Source: Roseateles hydrophilus
GTDB lineage: Bacteria; Pseudomonadota; Gammaproteobacteria; Burkholderiales; Burkholderiaceae_C
Reading direction: 5' to 3'
Assembly: GCF_026712245.1 (NCBI RefSeq)
Contig: NZ_JAPPUY010000003.1
Coordinates: 186,001-250,000, forward strand
DNA: 64,000 nucleotides
A program made the translations under genes and the position numbers. The notes beneath the pieces are model-generated. The model did not search any database, was not told the DNA's origin, and was given only the letters and a program-made list of their open reading frames with translations. Below are positions 7,686 to 15,554 of this stretch, piece by piece (the first letter of the stretch is position 1; each line of letters begins with the position of its first letter).

Positions 7686-9440
7686 TCAGTGGGAGTGGCG
7701 CGGGACAGCGGAGCCGCGGCAGCCGCGCAGGAAGTCGAAGTCGCAGCCCTCATCGGCCTGCAGCACGTGGTTCACGTAGAGGTGGCGGTAGCCGGTCGCA
7801 TCCGCCGGGTCCACGGTCTGCGCGGCGGCCCAGGCTTCCAGGCGCTTGGCCAACTCTTCCTCGGAGACGTCCAGATGCAGGCGGCCAGCGGCGCAGTCCA
7901 GCTCGATGAAGTCGCCTTCCTGCACCACCGCCAGCGGGCCGCCGGCACGCGCTTCGGGCGACACGTGCAGCACGACGGTGCCATAAGCCGTGCCGCTCAT
8001 GCGGGCGTCGGAGATGCGCACCATGTCCTTCACGCCAGTGGCGAGGATCTTGGGCGGCAGGCCCATGTTGCCCACCTCGGCCATGCCGGGGTAGCCCTTG
8101 GGGCCGCAGTTCTTCATGACGAGGATGCAGCTGGCGTCCACATCAAGGTCGGGGTCGGCGATGCGGGCCTTGTAGTCGTCGAAGTTCTCGAACACCACGG
8201 CGCGGCCGCGGTGCTTCATCAGCTCGGGCGTGGCGGCCGAGGGCTTGAGCACGGCGCCGCGCGGCGCGAGGTTGCCGCGCAGGATGCAGATGCCGCCGTC
8301 GGCGATCAGCGGCTTGTCCAGCGGGCGGATGACCTCGTCGTCGTAGATGGGCGCGTCGACGCAGTTGTCCCACAGGCTCTTGCCGTTGACGGTCAGCGCA
8401 CCCGGGTTGGGCAGCAGGTTGGCTTCGCCCAGGCGGCGGATGACGCCCGGCAGGCCGCCGGCGTAATAGAACTCTTCCATCAGGAAGCGGCCCGAGGGCA
8501 GCAGGTCCACGACGGTGGGCGTGCCGCGGCCGATGCGGGTCCAGTCTTCCAGCTCCAGGTCCACGCCGATGCGGCCGGCGATGGCCTTCAGGTGGATGAC
8601 GGCGTTGGTGGAGCCGCCGATGGCGGCGTTCACGCGGATGGCGTTCTCGAACGCTTGCTTCGTGAGCACCTTGGACAGGCGCAGGTCTTCCCACACCATG
8701 TCGACGATGCGCATGCCGGACAGGTGGGCCAGCACATAACGGCGTGCATCCACGGCGGGGATGGCGGCGTTGTGCGGCAGCGAGGTGCCCAGCGACTCGG
8801 CCATGCAGGCCATGGTGGACGCGGTGCCCATGGTGTTGCAGGTGCCGGCGGAGCGCGAATGGCCGGCCTCGGCGGCCAGGAAGTCGTGCATCTTGATCTC
8901 GCCGGCCTTGACCTGCTCGTGCAGCTGCCACACGGCCGTGCCCGAGCCGATGTTCTTGCCGTTGAGCTTGCCGTTGAGCATCGGCCCGCCGGTGACGACG
9001 ATGGCCGGCACGTCGCAGCTGGCCGCGCCCATCAGCAGCGCGGGGGTGGTCTTGTCGCAGCCGGTCAGCAGCACCACGGCGTCAATGGGGTTGCCGCGGA
9101 TGCTTTCCTCGACGTCCATGCTGGCGAGGTTGCGCGTCAGCATGGCGGTGGGGCGCAGGTTGCTCTCGCCGTTGGAGAACACCGGGAACTCGACCGGGAA
9201 GCCGCCCGCCTCCAGGATGCCCTTCTTCACATGCTCGGCGAGCTTGCGGAAGTGCGCATTGCAGGGCGTCAGCTCGCTCCAGGTGTTGCAGATGCCGATG
9301 ATGGGCTTGCCCTGGAACTCATGGTCGGGGATGCCCTGGTTCTTCATCCAGGAGCGGTACATGAAGCCGTTCTTGTCCTGCGTGCCGAACCACTCGGCGG
9401 AACGCAGCTTGACCTTGCTCTTCTTGTCCTCAGTCGTCAT
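7686..9440 (-). CDS. L-arabinonate dehydratase (IlvD/Edd family)
   Basis: 584 residues. It should dehydrate L-arabinonate to L-2-keto-3-deoxyarabinonate in the cytoplasm. Three cysteines at the positions expected for the iron-sulfur ligands of the sugar-acid subgroup are present: Cys60 (LTPCNAH), Cys128 (TGCDKTTP) and Cys201 (GTCNTMG), with Asp129-Lys130 at the metal site. The length and N-terminal SAEWFGT segment fit sugar-acid dehydratases rather than IlvD (dihydroxy-acid) or Edd. The start at 9440 follows a CGAGACAAGAC leader resembling those of other genes in the island. It is the first gene of a dehydratase-KGSADH(-GH51) unit with a predicted promoter at 9496-9531. D-xylonate or L-fuconate as substrate cannot be excluded from sequence alone; context favours arabinonate. 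Confidence 0.88.
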   Translation of the reverse strand: MTTEDKKSKVKLRSAEWFGTQDKNGFMYRSWMKNQGIPDHEFQGKPIIGICNTWSELTPCNAHFRKLAEHVKKGILEAGGFPVEFPVFSNGESNLRPTAMLTRNLASMDVEESIRGNPIDAVVLLTGCDKTTPALLMGAASCDVPAIVVTGGPMLNGKLNGKNIGSGTAVWQLHEQVKAGEIKMHDFLAAEAGHSRSAGTCNTMGTASTMACMAESLGTSLPHNAAIPAVDARRYVLAHLSGMRIVDMVWEDLRLSKVLTKQAFENAIRVNAAIGGSTNAVIHLKAIAGRIGVDLELEDWTRIGRGTPTVVDLLPSGRFLMEEFYYAGGLPGVIRRLGEANLLPNPGALTVNGKSLWDNCVDAPIYDDEVIRPLDKPLIADGGICILRGNLAPRGAVLKPSAATPELMKHRGRAVVFENFDDYKARIADPDLDVDASCILVMKNCGPKGYPGMAEVGNMGLPPKILATGVKDMVRISDARMSGTAYGTVVLHVSPEARAGGPLAVVQEGDFIELDCAAGRLHLDVSEEELAKRLEAWAAAQTVDPADATGYRHLYVNHVLQADEGCDFDFLRGCRGSAVPRHSH

Positions 9441-9495
9441 GTCTTGTCTCGAGTGTTCGTGTTCTCGGGCACGCGCGGAAATGCGCTCTGAAACG

Positions 9496-9531
9496 ATGCT
9501 AGGCGGCGTGGAAATTGCAATCCAATCAATT
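9496..9531 (-). promoter_or_regulatory. Predicted promoter of the arabinonate dehydratase operon
   Basis: On the minus strand, TTGGAT (9520-9525), an 18-bp spacer and TAGCAT (9496-9501). A diverged copy of the shared box, AATTGATTGG (9522-9531), overlaps the -35. The TAGCAT is followed by CG, as it is upstream of the ytfQ-like gene. Confidence 0.5.
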
Positions 9532-9560
9532 CGCCGCCCGTATCGATGCCAATTTGGATA

Positions 9561-10514
9561 TCAGTCGCGGCGGGAAGGCCGGCCGAACAGCGGCATGCCG
9601 TCCGCGCTCCAGCGCAGCGGCTTGACGAAGGTGTGGCGATCGGGGTTCCACAGCGGGTCGCCCTCGATCTCGGTGTAGGTGCGCGCGTGGTAGACCAGCA
9701 GCACCTCGTCGGGGTTGTCGGTCTCGGTGAAGCTGTTGTGGCCCGGGCCGAAGACGCTGTCCTCGGCGGCACTGCGCATCACCGGCTCCGGCGACTTGTG
9801 CCAGCTGGCCGGGTCCAGCAGGTCGGCGTTCTCGTCGGCCCACAGCAGGCCCATCGCGTAGTTCTCGTCGGTCGCGCTGGCCGAGTAGCTGATGAACACC
9901 TTGCCATGCCGCTGCAGCACCGACGGGCCCTCGTTGACCAGGAAGCCGCGGCATTCCCAGTCGAACTCGGGCTTGCTGAGCATCACGGGCGCGCCGGCCA
10001 ACTGCCAGGGCGTGCTCATCGGCGCGATGTAGAGGTTGGAGTTGCCGGCGATGGCGCGGTCCTTCTGCGCCCACAGGTAGTACAGCTGGCCGCGGTGGGT
10101 GAAGGTCGTCGCGTCCAGGCAGAAGCTGTCGATGCCACTGTCCACCTGGCCCAGGAACTCCCACTCGCCGGTGAAGGGATCGGCCGCGACGTTGCGGATC
10201 GCGTACATGCGGTGCTGGAACATGCCCAGCGCGTCCAACGCCCGCGTGTGCGCGGCCGCGAAGTAGACATACCAGGCGCCCTGGTTGAAGTGCAGTTCCG
10301 GCGCCCAGATCAACTCGCTCCAGGGCCCGGTGTCGGGCTTGCGCCAGGCGACATAGGCCGGCGCGTTGGTGAGGCCGTCGATGCTGGTGGCCCGGCGCAG
10401 CTCGATGCGGTCGTACTGCGGCACCGACGCGGTGAAGTAGTAGACGCCGTTGCCATGACGGGAGATGTGCGGGTCGGCCCGCTGCGGGATCAGCGGCTGG
10501 ATCAGGTCAGACAT
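9561..10514 (-). CDS. GH43 family glycosidase, cytoplasmic (probable exo-arabinanase/arabinofuranosidase)
   Basis: 317 residues from the ATG at 10514; no signal peptide, so it should act inside the cell on imported arabino-oligosaccharides. Propeller motifs show catalytic base Asp14 (RADPHISR), Asp134 (CLDATTFT) and acid Glu195 (VNEGPSVL), the standard GH43 triad. The sequence resembles the arabinan-exo/arabinofuranosidase branch rather than beta-xylosidases, but substrate is inferred mainly from context. It lies downstream of the TonB receptor on the same strand, with a strong intrinsic terminator between them and no evident promoter of its own, so expression may depend on read-through. The longer in-frame extension to 10565 runs into that terminator and was rejected. 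Confidence 0.82.
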   Translation of the reverse strand: MSDLIQPLIPQRADPHISRHGNGVYYFTASVPQYDRIELRRATSIDGLTNAPAYVAWRKPDTGPWSELIWAPELHFNQGAWYVYFAAAHTRALDALGMFQHRMYAIRNVAADPFTGEWEFLGQVDSGIDSFCLDATTFTHRGQLYYLWAQKDRAIAGNSNLYIAPMSTPWQLAGAPVMLSKPEFDWECRGFLVNEGPSVLQRHGKVFISYSASATDENYAMGLLWADENADLLDPASWHKSPEPVMRSAAEDSVFGPGHNSFTETDNPDEVLLVYHARTYTEIEGDPLWNPDRHTFVKPLRWSADGMPLFGRPSRRD

Positions 10515-10525
10515 GGGCGGCTGCC

Positions 10526-10570
10526 GAAGAAAAGAAAAAGGGCGTTGCCCGGGAGGCCCGTGCAACGCCC
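10526..10570 (-). terminator. Intrinsic terminator after the TonB-dependent receptor
   Basis: A perfect 9-bp stem, GGGCGTTGC (10540-10548) and GCAACGCCC (10562-10570), with a 13-nt loop. On the minus strand the stem is followed by TTTTTCTTTTCT (10528-10539), a textbook T-tract. It lies about 85 bp past the receptor stop codon. Confidence 0.88.
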
Positions 10571-10654
10571 GAACGAGGATGAGTCCAGCCTCGACAACAG
10601 GGGAGCAGGTCCGGTCGCGTGCTCGGGCCGCGCCGGACGTGCCGGATGCCTGCC

Positions 10655-13525
10655 TTACAGCTTCCAGCGGAAGCCCACCGAGACCGAGCGGCCGGTCTGC
10701 ACCGTGCCGAAGTTGGTCAGCTCGGGGCTGCCGGCGTCGCCGAACTTGTAGTACTGCTGCTGCATCTCGTTGGTCAGGTTCACGCCGCTCAGATCCACCG
10801 ACATGCTGTCGTTGATCTTGTAGCTGAACTGCAGGTCCACGCTCTTCTCCGGCTGGCGCCAGATGCCGATCGGGTTGGCGAACAGCGCGGCCTCGTTGGC
10901 AGCCAGGAAGCTGGAGCGACGGACATACGACAGGCGGGCGCCGATCGGGCCCTTGTCATAGGCCAGCGTGGCGTTCCACGACAGCTTGGACACGCCGAAG
11001 AACGGTGTCTCCAGTTGCGAGACGATGTTGCCGGCGCTATCGGCGGTCGGCACGTTCTGCGACGAGGTCAGGCGCGTCATGCTGCCCTGGAAGCCCACGC
11101 CGTCCAGGTACCACGGCAGGCCCTTGGGGAAGTAGATCGCGCCCAGCTCCACGCCGCTGATCTTGCCGTTGGAGGCATTGACCGGCGAGCTGATGACGTA
11201 GTCGTAGCCGTTGCTGTGGTCGCCGCCCGAGGTGGAGTTGCGGAACGGGTCATTGGCGGGGTCCACGCGCACCTTGCGGCGCAGCGGCACGACCAGGCCG
11301 TCGATCTTGCGCTGGAACACCGTGCCGTACAGCGCGCTGTCCTTCTTGAAGTACCACTCGCCCGTCAGGTCCAGGTTCTTGGAGCGGGTCGGCTCCAGGC
11401 CCGGGTTGCCGCCGCTGCCGCCGCCGTAGCCCACGCGGGACACGTCGTCGCTGAGTTGCAGCACCGGGTTCAGCGCGCCGAACGCCGGGCGACGCAGCGT
11501 CTCGCCGTAGTTCAGGCGAACCAGCACGTCCTTGACCGGCTCGTAGCGCAGCGTCAGGCTAGGCAGGAACTTCTTGGCCGTCTTCTCGCCGTTCTTGGGC
11601 GTCGCCACCTTGGTGGTGGCGTTGACGTCATAGGCGGTCATGCTGGTGTCCACCTGCACATAGCGCACACCGAAGTTCGCGCGCAGCGGGCGACCCAGCA
11701 GCTCGTGCTCGGCATCTGCCATCACGAACAGGTTGGTCGTGTCTTCCTTGACCTCGAAGATCTTCTGCAGATAGAGCTTGTCGGTCGTCAGGAAGTTCGC
11801 GTCGGCCGCGTTGTACATCTTGCGCCAGGCGTCGATGTTGTCGCGGATGTAGTACGCGTTGGGCTCGATCCAGGAGCGCGGCACGTCCGAGATGTCCGAG
11901 CCGAAGTCGGAGTTGACGTGGTAGTAGTTCGCGCCCAGCGTGGCCAGGTTGCGCCCCAGGAAGGCCGACTGCTCACGCTTGGCTTCCGAGGCCTTGCGGC
12001 TATCAAAGCGGAAGCCGAAGTTCAGCGTCTTCACCGGGCCCCAGTCGGCGTCGTAGGTGCCGTTCAGGCTCGCGGTCGCGGCGCTGCCTTCGTTGCGGTT
12101 GGCGTTGTCGTAGAACTGCGCGACGTTCCACTTGGTGGGGTCTGCCAGGTCCGCGTTGTTGTTGAACTTGAACGCCATGTTGCCGCCGCCCGAGTTGAAG
12201 TCGACGGTGATCTGCGGCGCAACGCGATCGATGCGGGTGGCGGTGAATTCCGAATGGAACTTGCTGGTCTGGTAGGACACGTCGCCATCCAGACGCAGGC
12301 GGTCACCCAGGTTCCACTTGCCGTTCAACGCGTAGACATACGAGTCGGTGGCCGAGGTCGTGTAGTCGCCGCTGTTGAAGCCATAGACGTCATTGACGAC
12401 GCGCGTCTTGATGACGTTGGTGCCCGGGAAGGTCGTGATCGTGCTGGCCGGGTTGCTACCCAGGCTGCCCCACCAGTCCACGAAGCTGAACAGCAGCCGG
12501 TTGAACGCCTTGTCGCGGTAGCCGTTGTACATGGCCTCGAACGTGTAGACAGCGTCCTCGTTGGGCTGCCATTGCAGCGCGAGGTTGGCAGCCGGGCGCT
12601 CGCGCTGGCCGGCGACGTCGCTCTGGAACACCGCGTCACGGGCCAGGTAGAAGGGACGGGCCGTGCCATTGAAGCTCAGCGTCGAGCCGGCCTTCTGCGG
12701 CAGGCCGGTGTAGGTGCCGGGCGTCCAGATGTTGTTGTCGAAGATGCGCTGCAGCGGCGTGTAGCCCGCCGGCACCTCTGCCGCATTCGGGCTCGTGAAC
12801 GGCACCATGGCGCCCGGCGTCACGCTCTCGTTGCGATAGTCGGTCTTGACCATGGACAGGTTGACCAGCGCGCCGACGTCACCGAAGCTGGTCTTCCAGC
12901 GGTTGCTGGCCATGCCGCTGAGCTGCGGATTCCACTTCTTGGCCGGGTCCAGGTAGGTCTCACGGGCCAGCAACGAGAACTGCGCGCCCTTGAAATCGAA
13001 GGGGCGCAGCGACTTGACGTCGATCTGGCCGGCGATGCCGTTCTCCAACTGGCTGGCGTCGCGGGTCTTGAACACGTCGATCTGGCGCACCAGCGTCGAC
13101 GGGATGTCCTGCAGCGCCACCTGCGTGCCGGACGCGGTGAAGATGTTGCGGCCGTTCCAGGTGGTGGCGATGTCCGGCAGGCCACGGATGGAGATGGCAC
13201 CCACCTCGCCACCGGCGCGGTTGGTGACCTGGATACCCGTCACGCGCTGCAGCGCCTCGACGACGTTGTTGTCCGGCAGCTTGCCGATGTCTTCAGCCAC
13301 CACCGATTCGACGACCTGCTCGCTGGTGCGCTTGATGGCCAGGCTCTTGGTCAGCGAGGCGCGCACGCCAGTCACCGTGACCGTCTCCAGCGACTCGGCC
13401 TTGGGGGCCTCCTGGGCCACAGCGATGGACGACAGCGCGGCCAGTGCGGCGGCGGCGGTCAGGCTCAGGGCAAAACGGGTGGACGTGGCGGACGCGCGCG
13501 GCGACGCCTGGGCGGGCTTGTTCAT
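10655..13525 (-). CDS. TonB-dependent receptor for arabinan-derived oligosaccharides
   Basis: 956 residues from the ATG at 13525 (GGAGACAAG leader). A signal peptide ends SIAVAQ near residue 37, followed by a TonB-box-like ETVTVTG and a plug domain with GKLPDNNVVEALQRVTGIQV, the signature of the large carbohydrate TonB receptors of Caulobacter and Xanthomonas. The rest is a 22-strand barrel with many aromatic/Gly-rich strands, ending GFRWKL. It should take up arabino-oligosaccharides across the outer membrane, powered by TonB/ExbBD encoded elsewhere. It is the first gene of the island, has a promoter carrying the shared box, and ends in a strong terminator. The in-frame extension to 13618 overlaps the promoter and was not used. 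Substrate is inference from the six carbohydrate genes downstream. Confidence 0.9.
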   Translation of the reverse strand: MNKPAQASPRASATSTRFALSLTAAAALAALSSIAVAQEAPKAESLETVTVTGVRASLTKSLAIKRTSEQVVESVVAEDIGKLPDNNVVEALQRVTGIQVTNRAGGEVGAISIRGLPDIATTWNGRNIFTASGTQVALQDIPSTLVRQIDVFKTRDASQLENGIAGQIDVKSLRPFDFKGAQFSLLARETYLDPAKKWNPQLSGMASNRWKTSFGDVGALVNLSMVKTDYRNESVTPGAMVPFTSPNAAEVPAGYTPLQRIFDNNIWTPGTYTGLPQKAGSTLSFNGTARPFYLARDAVFQSDVAGQRERPAANLALQWQPNEDAVYTFEAMYNGYRDKAFNRLLFSFVDWWGSLGSNPASTITTFPGTNVIKTRVVNDVYGFNSGDYTTSATDSYVYALNGKWNLGDRLRLDGDVSYQTSKFHSEFTATRIDRVAPQITVDFNSGGGNMAFKFNNNADLADPTKWNVAQFYDNANRNEGSAATASLNGTYDADWGPVKTLNFGFRFDSRKASEAKREQSAFLGRNLATLGANYYHVNSDFGSDISDVPRSWIEPNAYYIRDNIDAWRKMYNAADANFLTTDKLYLQKIFEVKEDTTNLFVMADAEHELLGRPLRANFGVRYVQVDTSMTAYDVNATTKVATPKNGEKTAKKFLPSLTLRYEPVKDVLVRLNYGETLRRPAFGALNPVLQLSDDVSRVGYGGGSGGNPGLEPTRSKNLDLTGEWYFKKDSALYGTVFQRKIDGLVVPLRRKVRVDPANDPFRNSTSGGDHSNGYDYVISSPVNASNGKISGVELGAIYFPKGLPWYLDGVGFQGSMTRLTSSQNVPTADSAGNIVSQLETPFFGVSKLSWNATLAYDKGPIGARLSYVRRSSFLAANEAALFANPIGIWRQPEKSVDLQFSYKINDSMSVDLSGVNLTNEMQQQYYKFGDAGSPELTNFGTVQTGRSVSVGFRWKL

Positions 13526-13894
13526 CTTGTCTCCGGGATCGTTATGGAAGGAGCGGCCAACCTCGGCAGCCGTCCGGCCCTCGTAGGGAGGCCGGTGAGG
13601 CTCGGGTATGGATTTCATGCTATGGATCCAAGCGATCCCGCACTAATCACATTTTTGGACTTCACGATGCTGATTCGCGCATCACTGTTCCGGGTTAGCC
13701 CGTGGTTTTCCTAGGAAACATGGCCCTGTTGCCACCAGGGGCAGCCGCCCGGGCAGGGCGCCGCGCGGCGCGGCTTGTGGAGCTCGCGCAACAGTGTCCC
13801 GCAGGTGCCAGGCGCACGAGCCCACGCCCGCGCGCTCACGCGTGGCGGTGGTGATCGGTGGTGGCAGGCAGGGCCGCCGTCCGGCGGCGAGGCT
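13526..13894. other. 369-bp intergenic region upstream of the TonB receptor
   Basis: No convincing gene. It contains the receptor promoter (13617-13653), a 7-bp direct repeat TATGGAT (13607-13613 and 13621-13627) overlapping that promoter's -10, and a perfect 12-bp palindrome TTTCCTAGGAAA (13707-13718). No regulator gene for the arabinose island is present here. Confidence 0.6.
13617..13653 (-). promoter_or_regulatory. Predicted promoter of the TonB receptor with shared box
   Basis: On the minus strand, AATGTGATTA (13644-13653) overlaps a -35-like TTAGTG (13641-13646); an 18-bp spacer leads to TAGCAT (13617-13622). The box differs from those of the ytfQ-like and GH43 promoters at two positions. 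The transcript would have a 5' leader of about 85 nt. Confidence 0.55.
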
Positions 13895-14128
13895 TCAGCG
13901 GCCGTGGGGCCAGGTGCCCTGCGTGGCCGGCCCCTTGGCGGCCTTGGTGCGCGACACCCACAGCTTGTAGGCGGCCGGCGTCAGCTCGCGCTTGAGCAGC
14001 GCCACCAGCTCGCCATGGCCGATGCCGTGCTCCACCAGCACGCGGCGGAACGGCGGCTTGTCGTCCCAGGCCGTGGCGATGACGCGCTGGGTTTCTTCGG
14101 GACTGAGTCGGGGGGCTTGCTTGGCCAT
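13895..14128 (-). CDS. DUF2805 / TIGR03643 family small protein
   Basis: 77 residues starting at the ATG at 14128 (MAKQAPRLS). The conserved pattern of the family is clear: AWDDKPPF near residue 20, then HGIGHGELVALLKREL and a KLWVSRTK segment, typical of small helical proteins annotated TIGR03643. Such proteins are presumed DNA/RNA-associated because of a helix-turn-helix-like pattern, but no function is established. A 93-residue version starting upstream adds a poorly conserved stretch and was rejected. It sits alone between the arabinose island and the acyl-CoA dehydrogenase. Confidence 0.85.
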   Translation of the reverse strand: MAKQAPRLSPEETQRVIATAWDDKPPFRRVLVEHGIGHGELVALLKRELTPAAYKLWVSRTKAAKGPATQGTWPHGR

Positions 14129-14195
14129 GGGCGCATTGTCGCGGCAAGGGCGCCCAAGCGCCCCTGCCACGCTCACGCCATGCCCGCGTTGCGCG

Positions 14196-15458
14196 TCAGG
14201 CGCCGCGCGTGACGGGCATGCGGATGCCGTCGGTCGGCAGCTTCATGTGGCGGGCCAGCTCCAGCTTGGCCAGCGAGTTGCGGTGCACCTCGTCGGGGCC
14301 GTCGGCCAGGCGCAGCGTGCGCTGGTGCGCCCACATCATGGCCAGCGGCGTGTCCTGGCTCACGCCGGCACCGCCGAACACCTGGATGGCCCAATCGATG
14401 ACCTGCAGCGCCATGTTGGGCGCCACGATCTTGATCATCGCGATCTCGGCCTTGGCAACCTTGTTGCCCACGGTGTCCATCATGTAAGCGGCCTTGAGCG
14501 TCAGCAGGCGGGCCTGCTCGATCATGCAGCGCGCCTCGGCGATGCGCTCCTGCGTGACGGTCTGCTGCGCCAGCGTCTTGCCGAAGGCGGTGCGTGCGAT
14601 GGCGCGCTCGCACATCAGCTCCAGCGCCCGCTCGGCCGCGCCGATGGAGCGCATGCAATGGTGGATGCGACCCGGGCCCAGGCGCCCCTGAGCGATCTCG
14701 AAGCCCCGGCCCTCGCCCAGCAGGATATTGCTGGCGGGCACGCGCACGTTCTTCAGCTCGACTTCCATGTGGCCATGCGGCGCGTCGTCGTAGCCGAACA
14801 CGCTCAGCGGGCGGATGACGGTGATGCCCGGCGTGTCCGCCGGCACCACGATCATGGATTGCTGCTCGTGCTTGCCCGCCTCGGGGTTGGTCTTGCCCAT
14901 CACGATGTAGACGGCGCAGCGCGGGTCGCCCGCACCGGAGCTCCACCACTTGCGGCCGTTGATGACGTAGTCGTCCCCGTCGCGCTCGATGCGGCATTCG
15001 ATGTTGGTGGCATCGCTGGACGCGACGGCCGGCTCGGTCATCAGGAAGGCCGAGCGGATCTCGCCCTTGAGCAGCGGCTCCAGCCAACGGTCCTTCAGCG
15101 CCTCGGAGGCGTAGCGCTCCAGCGTCTCCATGTTGCCGGTGTCGGGGGCCGAGCAGTTGAAGACCTCGGGCGCCCAGAATGCGCGGCCCATGATCTCGCA
15201 CAGCGGCGCGTACTCGAGGTTGGACAGGCCCTCCGGCGCCCGCGTGCTCTTGGGCAGGAAGAGGTTCCACAGGCCTGCGGCGCGCGCCTTGGGCTTGAGC
15301 TCCTCGATCACCTGCGTCGGCAGCCAGGGGTTGCCCGCGCGGCGGTTGGCCTCGACTTCTTCCAGGTAACGACGCTCGTTGGGCGTGATGTGTTCGTCGA
15401 AGAAGGCGAGCAGGCGTTCGCGCATCTGCGCGACCTTGGGGCTGTAGTCGAAGTTCAT
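14196..15458 (-). CDS. Acyl-CoA dehydrogenase (ACAD10/11-like)
   Basis: 420 residues from the ATG at 15458. The three-domain acyl-CoA dehydrogenase fold is evident: an N-terminal helical domain, a middle beta domain with [15 protein letters not shown] and [10 protein letters not shown], which bind FAD and substrate, and a C-terminal helical domain with [26 protein letters not shown] and [20 protein letters not shown]. That last motif is typical of the branch related to ACAD10/11 and several Burkholderiales FadE-like proteins. It would oxidise an acyl-CoA to the trans-2-enoyl-CoA using FAD and electron-transfer flavoprotein. No acyl-CoA synthetase, thiolase or phosphotransferase lies beside it, so chain length and pathway are unknown. 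Confidence 0.9.
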   Translation of the reverse strand: MNFDYSPKVAQMRERLLAFFDEHITPNERRYLEEVEANRRAGNPWLPTQVIEELKPKARAAGLWNLFLPKSTRAPEGLSNLEYAPLCEIMGRAFWAPEVFNCSAPDTGNMETLERYASEALKDRWLEPLLKGEIRSAFLMTEPAVASSDATNIECRIERDGDDYVINGRKWWSSGAGDPRCAVYIVMGKTNPEAGKHEQQSMIVVPADTPGITVIRPLSVFGYDDAPHGHMEVELKNVRVPASNILLGEGRGFEIAQGRLGPGRIHHCMRSIGAAERALELMCERAIARTAFGKTLAQQTVTQERIAEARCMIEQARLLTLKAAYMMDTVGNKVAKAEIAMIKIVAPNMALQVIDWAIQVFGGAGVSQDTPLAMMWAHQRTLRLADGPDEVHRNSLAKLELARHMKLPTDGIRMPVTRGA

Positions 15459-15554
15459 GGCGCGGCTCCTGTGGGGCGGACGCCAGTGTGGCCCAGCACT
15501 GCGCGCGCGCTTGTCACCGAGGCGGCAGGGCCCCGGCAACACGCAGACGGTTGC

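Noticed and set aside
4256-7909. Plus-strand frame of 1217 codons across GH51 and the semialdehyde dehydrogenase
   Set aside because: It spans two clearly coded minus-strand genes and their gap, with composition of an antisense frame and no recognisable motif.
13607-13627. TATGGAT...ATGCTA stretch resembling an E. coli AraC half-site in the TonB receptor promoter
   Set aside because: It is one base shorter than the AraC I1 pattern and coincides with the -10 region, where the shared promoter alignment of the island explains the same bases. No AraC homologue for arabinose is in the window.
10619-13714. Plus-strand frame of 1031 codons opposite the TonB receptor
   Set aside because: The minus strand encodes a complete TonB receptor with signal peptide, plug and barrel motifs; the plus frame has none.
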